From JBIOHP01 sp044449065 (GTDB taxonomy: Bacteria > Bacteroidota > Ignavibacteria > UBA10030 > SZUA-254), in contig JBIOHP010000010.1 in assembly GCA_044449065.1 (NCBI GenBank), positions 71,303-135,302 on the forward strand: a stretch of DNA of 64,000 nucleotides. Reading direction: 5' to 3'. The position numbers and the translations under genes are program-made. Below the pieces are notes generated by a model that was not told the origin of the DNA, did no database searches, and worked only from the letters and a program-made list of their open reading frames with translations. This document shows positions 62,125-64,000 of the stretch, piece after piece. How positions within the stretch are numbered: position 1 is the stretch's first letter; the number at the start of each line of letters is the position of its first letter.

Positions 62125-63549
62125 CTACCCCTTCATCACTGCCAGCGGGGTGAGCTTTGCGACTTTCCGTGCAATTCCTGCTCCCTGAACAACATCCACT
62201 ACCATACCGACGTCTTTATACGCGTCGGGCTTCTCCTCCACAAGACCTGAACGGGTTTCACCGCGCACTAAAATTCCTTTTCCCTTCATCTCACGGAGAA
62301 GTTCTTCAGCAGTTGATTCTTTCTTTGCCTGGGTGCGGCTTTTTGCCCTTCCAGCGCCGTGACAGGATGAACCGAACGTTTCTTCCATAGCTTTCTCGGT
62401 GCCCACCAGGATATACGAATTTGTGCCCATGCTGCCGGGGATTAAAACGGGCTGCCCAACATCGCGCAGACCCGTGGGAAGAATGGGATGCCCTTTCGGA
62501 AATGCGCGCGTTGCTCCCTTCCGGTGCACCAGCACTGTTTTGCGACTGCCTTCAATTGTATGCTCTTCGTATTTTGCCATGTTATGGCAGACGTCGTACA
62601 CAAGTTTCAGGTTGCCGTCGCCAACTATCCGCTGAAACGCCTCGCGCGTCCAATGCGTGATCATCTGCCGGTTGACGAATGCGAAATTTGCCGCTGCAGC
62701 CATAGCGCCTAAATATTCTCTCCCCTCTCTCGATTGAATTGGCACGCACGCCAACTGCCGATCAACGACGGAGATGCCGTATTTCTTCATCCCCCCTTGC
62801 ATCGCGTCGAGATAATCGGTGCAAACTTGATGACCGAGTCCGCGGGAGCCGCTATGAATCAGCACCACGATCTGATCTTTCCGTATTCCGAACACGCGCG
62901 CTGTTTCCTCTTCATAGATTTCTTCAACAACCTGCACCTCAAGAAAATGATTTCCGGAACCGAGCGTCCCGATCTGAGGATGACCCCGTTCCTTCGCCCG
63001 TTTACTTACATACGAGGAATTAGCGTTCGCCATTTTCCCCAACTCCTCAATGCGTTCCAGGTCTTCTTCGGTGCCGTACCCGTGTTCAACCGCCCACTCT
63101 GCCCCGCGTTCAAGCACATTATCTAAATCTTTCCCTGAAAGCTCCAGCAGCCCCTTTTTTCCGGTGCCGCAGGGGATATCGCGAAACAATTGATTGAGGA
63201 GATCGGATAGTTTCGTGATCACATCCTTTTTTTCGAATCGTGAAGCAAGCAGCCGTACGCCGCAATTGATATCAAAACCCACTCCGCCCGCAGAAACTAT
63301 TCCGTCGTTCAGATCAGCCGCCGCAACGCCGCCGATGCAAAAGCCGTATCCCTGGTGGGCATCAGGCATGGCGAGCGATTTTCCAACCAACCCGGGTAGT
63401 GTTGCAACATTCGCGACCTGGTCGGAGGTTTTATCTTTCTCAATTTGCCGGATCAGCTCGTCGTTTGCATAGACCATCCCATCAATCCGCATTCCTGACT
63501 TGAAGGATTTGGGAAGAAGATAACGGTATGCATCAATCTTTTTAAACAT
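62125..63549 (-). CDS. rtcB: RNA-splicing ligase RtcB
   Basis: GTP- and Mn-dependent RNA ligase joining 2',3'-cyclic phosphate or 3'-phosphate ends to 5'-OH ends. The 474-residue sequence contains all metal and guanylation residues: Cys96 in GFDINCGVR, His201 in GSGNHFLE, His232 in LIHSGSRGLGH, His322 in CHNMAKYEEH, and the GMP-accepting His397 in SSCHGAGR. No intein. In bacteria it repairs RNA damage. RtcA or an archease gene is not adjacent. ATG 63549. Confidence 0.96.
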   Translation of the reverse strand: MFKKIDAYRYLLPKSFKSGMRIDGMVYANDELIRQIEKDKTSDQVANVATLPGLVGKSLAMPDAHQGYGFCIGGVAAADLNDGIVSAGGVGFDINCGVRLLASRFEKKDVITKLSDLLNQLFRDIPCGTGKKGLLELSGKDLDNVLERGAEWAVEHGYGTEEDLERIEELGKMANANSSYVSKRAKERGHPQIGTLGSGNHFLEVQVVEEIYEEETARVFGIRKDQIVVLIHSGSRGLGHQVCTDYLDAMQGGMKKYGISVVDRQLACVPIQSREGREYLGAMAAAANFAFVNRQMITHWTREAFQRIVGDGNLKLVYDVCHNMAKYEEHTIEGSRKTVLVHRKGATRAFPKGHPILPTGLRDVGQPVLIPGSMGTNSYILVGTEKAMEETFGSSCHGAGRAKSRTQAKKESTAEELLREMKGKGILVRGETRSGLVEEKPDAYKDVGMVVDVVQGAGIARKVAKLTPLAVMKG

Positions 63550-63646
63550 AGGGCAATATTTTTGATTTTAAATTTAACTAATGTCTCGTTCCCACGGTTT
63601 CAGAGTGAAAAGTCGAATTTGTCATTCAGGCAAGAGTCGGGGTTTC

Positions 63647-63724
63647 GCAATTTACAATGATATGAGGAGATTGCTACGTCCGCCTCCCGTTAAATAGATG
63701 ACGGGAGGCGGACTCGCAAGGACT
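63647..63724 (+). repeat. REP-like palindromic repeat, copy B
   Basis: Leader GCAATTTACAATGATATGAG then GAGATTGCTACGTCCGCC. A longer arm TCCCGT.../ACGGGA extends the stem and GGCGGACTCGCAAGGACT closes it. Same family as copies A and C. The remaining sequence between 63550 and 63961 shows no gene. Confidence 0.7.
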
Positions 63725-63961
63725 ATTCACACGCCCTGTCTCCGTGGGTATGACGTTCATGGCGCTCTGCGCCTTATCACTATTAGAAGCGGAATATAAA
63801 ATTTGTAAAAACGTTCCACAAAAGATTATGAATTTCGATTACGTTCCCCCTCCATTTTCAGAGTCTGTGTGAAAATTCTTGATGCAAGAGATTAAACTAT
63901 AAATAATATATCGTGTCAAACCAGTGTTTTCATTATTATAAGCACAATTACGAATGTTCCT

Positions 63962-64000
63962 ATGAGTTTTATTCAGCCCTCTGATCGGCAACAACTTACA
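63962..64000 (+). CDS. Possible start of a gene running off the window
   Basis: An open frame beginning ATG AGT TTT (MSFIQPSDRQQL...) at 63962 continues to the window edge. It has no clear SD. The N-terminus faintly resembles thioredoxin-family disulfide reductases, but 13 residues are too few to say. Recorded as a partial candidate. Confidence 0.25.
   Translation, partial: MSFIQPSDRQQLT

Noticed and set aside
1..64000. CRISPR array, rRNA and tRNA genes
   Set aside because: No regularly spaced direct repeats, no 16S/23S core words and no T-loop/acceptor pattern were found by reading both strands.

Overview
The window looks like a chromosome segment of a Bacteroidota/Chlorobiota-type bacterium, most likely Ignavibacteria or a close relative. 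This is inferred from protein families, not from a marker-gene match. Three secreted proteins carry type IX secretion (T9SS)-type C-terminal domains with the YPNPFNPxT ... GVYFYRL ... KKMxLVK signature or a variant. There is a PorV-like barrel, a carboxypeptidase-regulatory/TonB receptor, a BtuG-like lipoprotein, and a tiny AURKAIP1/COX24-type ribosomal-like protein. Starts are mostly ATG, with several TTG/GTG starts behind clear Shine-Dalgarno (SD) sites. No rRNA, tRNA, CRISPR array or intact transposase was found.

Layout. 0-8 kb (minus strand) holds a ribosomal-like micro-protein, a zinc-ribbon/TPR protein, HU, SppA, DUF3788, an Asp/Glu racemase, thioredoxin reductase, QueG, a Rieske protein, a metallo-beta-lactamase-fold hydrolase and a ferredoxin. 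8-17 kb holds a MetH with a DinB-like domain inserted in its middle, a DipZ-like protein without its redox cysteines, rsmI, dut, carA and four very small proteins. 17.7-22.3 kb (plus strand) holds a T9SS-exported protein with a CxxCH motif and a coiled-coil response regulator. 22.5-26.6 kb is a cobalamin riboswitch-controlled uptake operon (btuB, btuG-like lipoprotein, DUF6580 membrane protein). 26.9-36 kb has ssb, an NHL-type propeller protein and a three-gene outer-membrane/secretion operon. 36.6-41.3 kb has serA, a class V aminotransferase and an amidohydrolase. 42-50 kb (plus strand) has a propeller lipoprotein, a T9SS serine protease, mazG, a response regulator and a methyltransferase. 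50.4-54.5 kb (minus strand) has phoH, a LysM protein, a small lipoprotein and two AT-rich membrane proteins beside a duplicated repeat. 55-59.7 kb (plus strand) pairs a hybrid histidine kinase with a SulP-STAS-cNMP transporter. 59.9-63.5 kb (minus strand) has an HNH-like protein, a CDF transporter and rtcB.

How the genes connect. Cobalamin is the main thread. The uptake operon sits under a B12 riboswitch with a transcription-terminator platform, and two B12-dependent enzymes (MetH and QueG) lie in the same 26 kb. No BtuCDF permease is encoded here, so the six-helix DUF6580 protein at the end of the operon is a candidate inner-membrane B12 carrier. A second thread is envelope and secretion biology (T9SS cargo, PorV, TonB receptor, LysM protein, lipoproteins). 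Dispersed short palindromic or inverted-repeat elements are frequent in the gaps: one REP-like family in three copies, two related GTAGTAGC elements, one MITE-like element with perfect 23-bp inner arms, and others.
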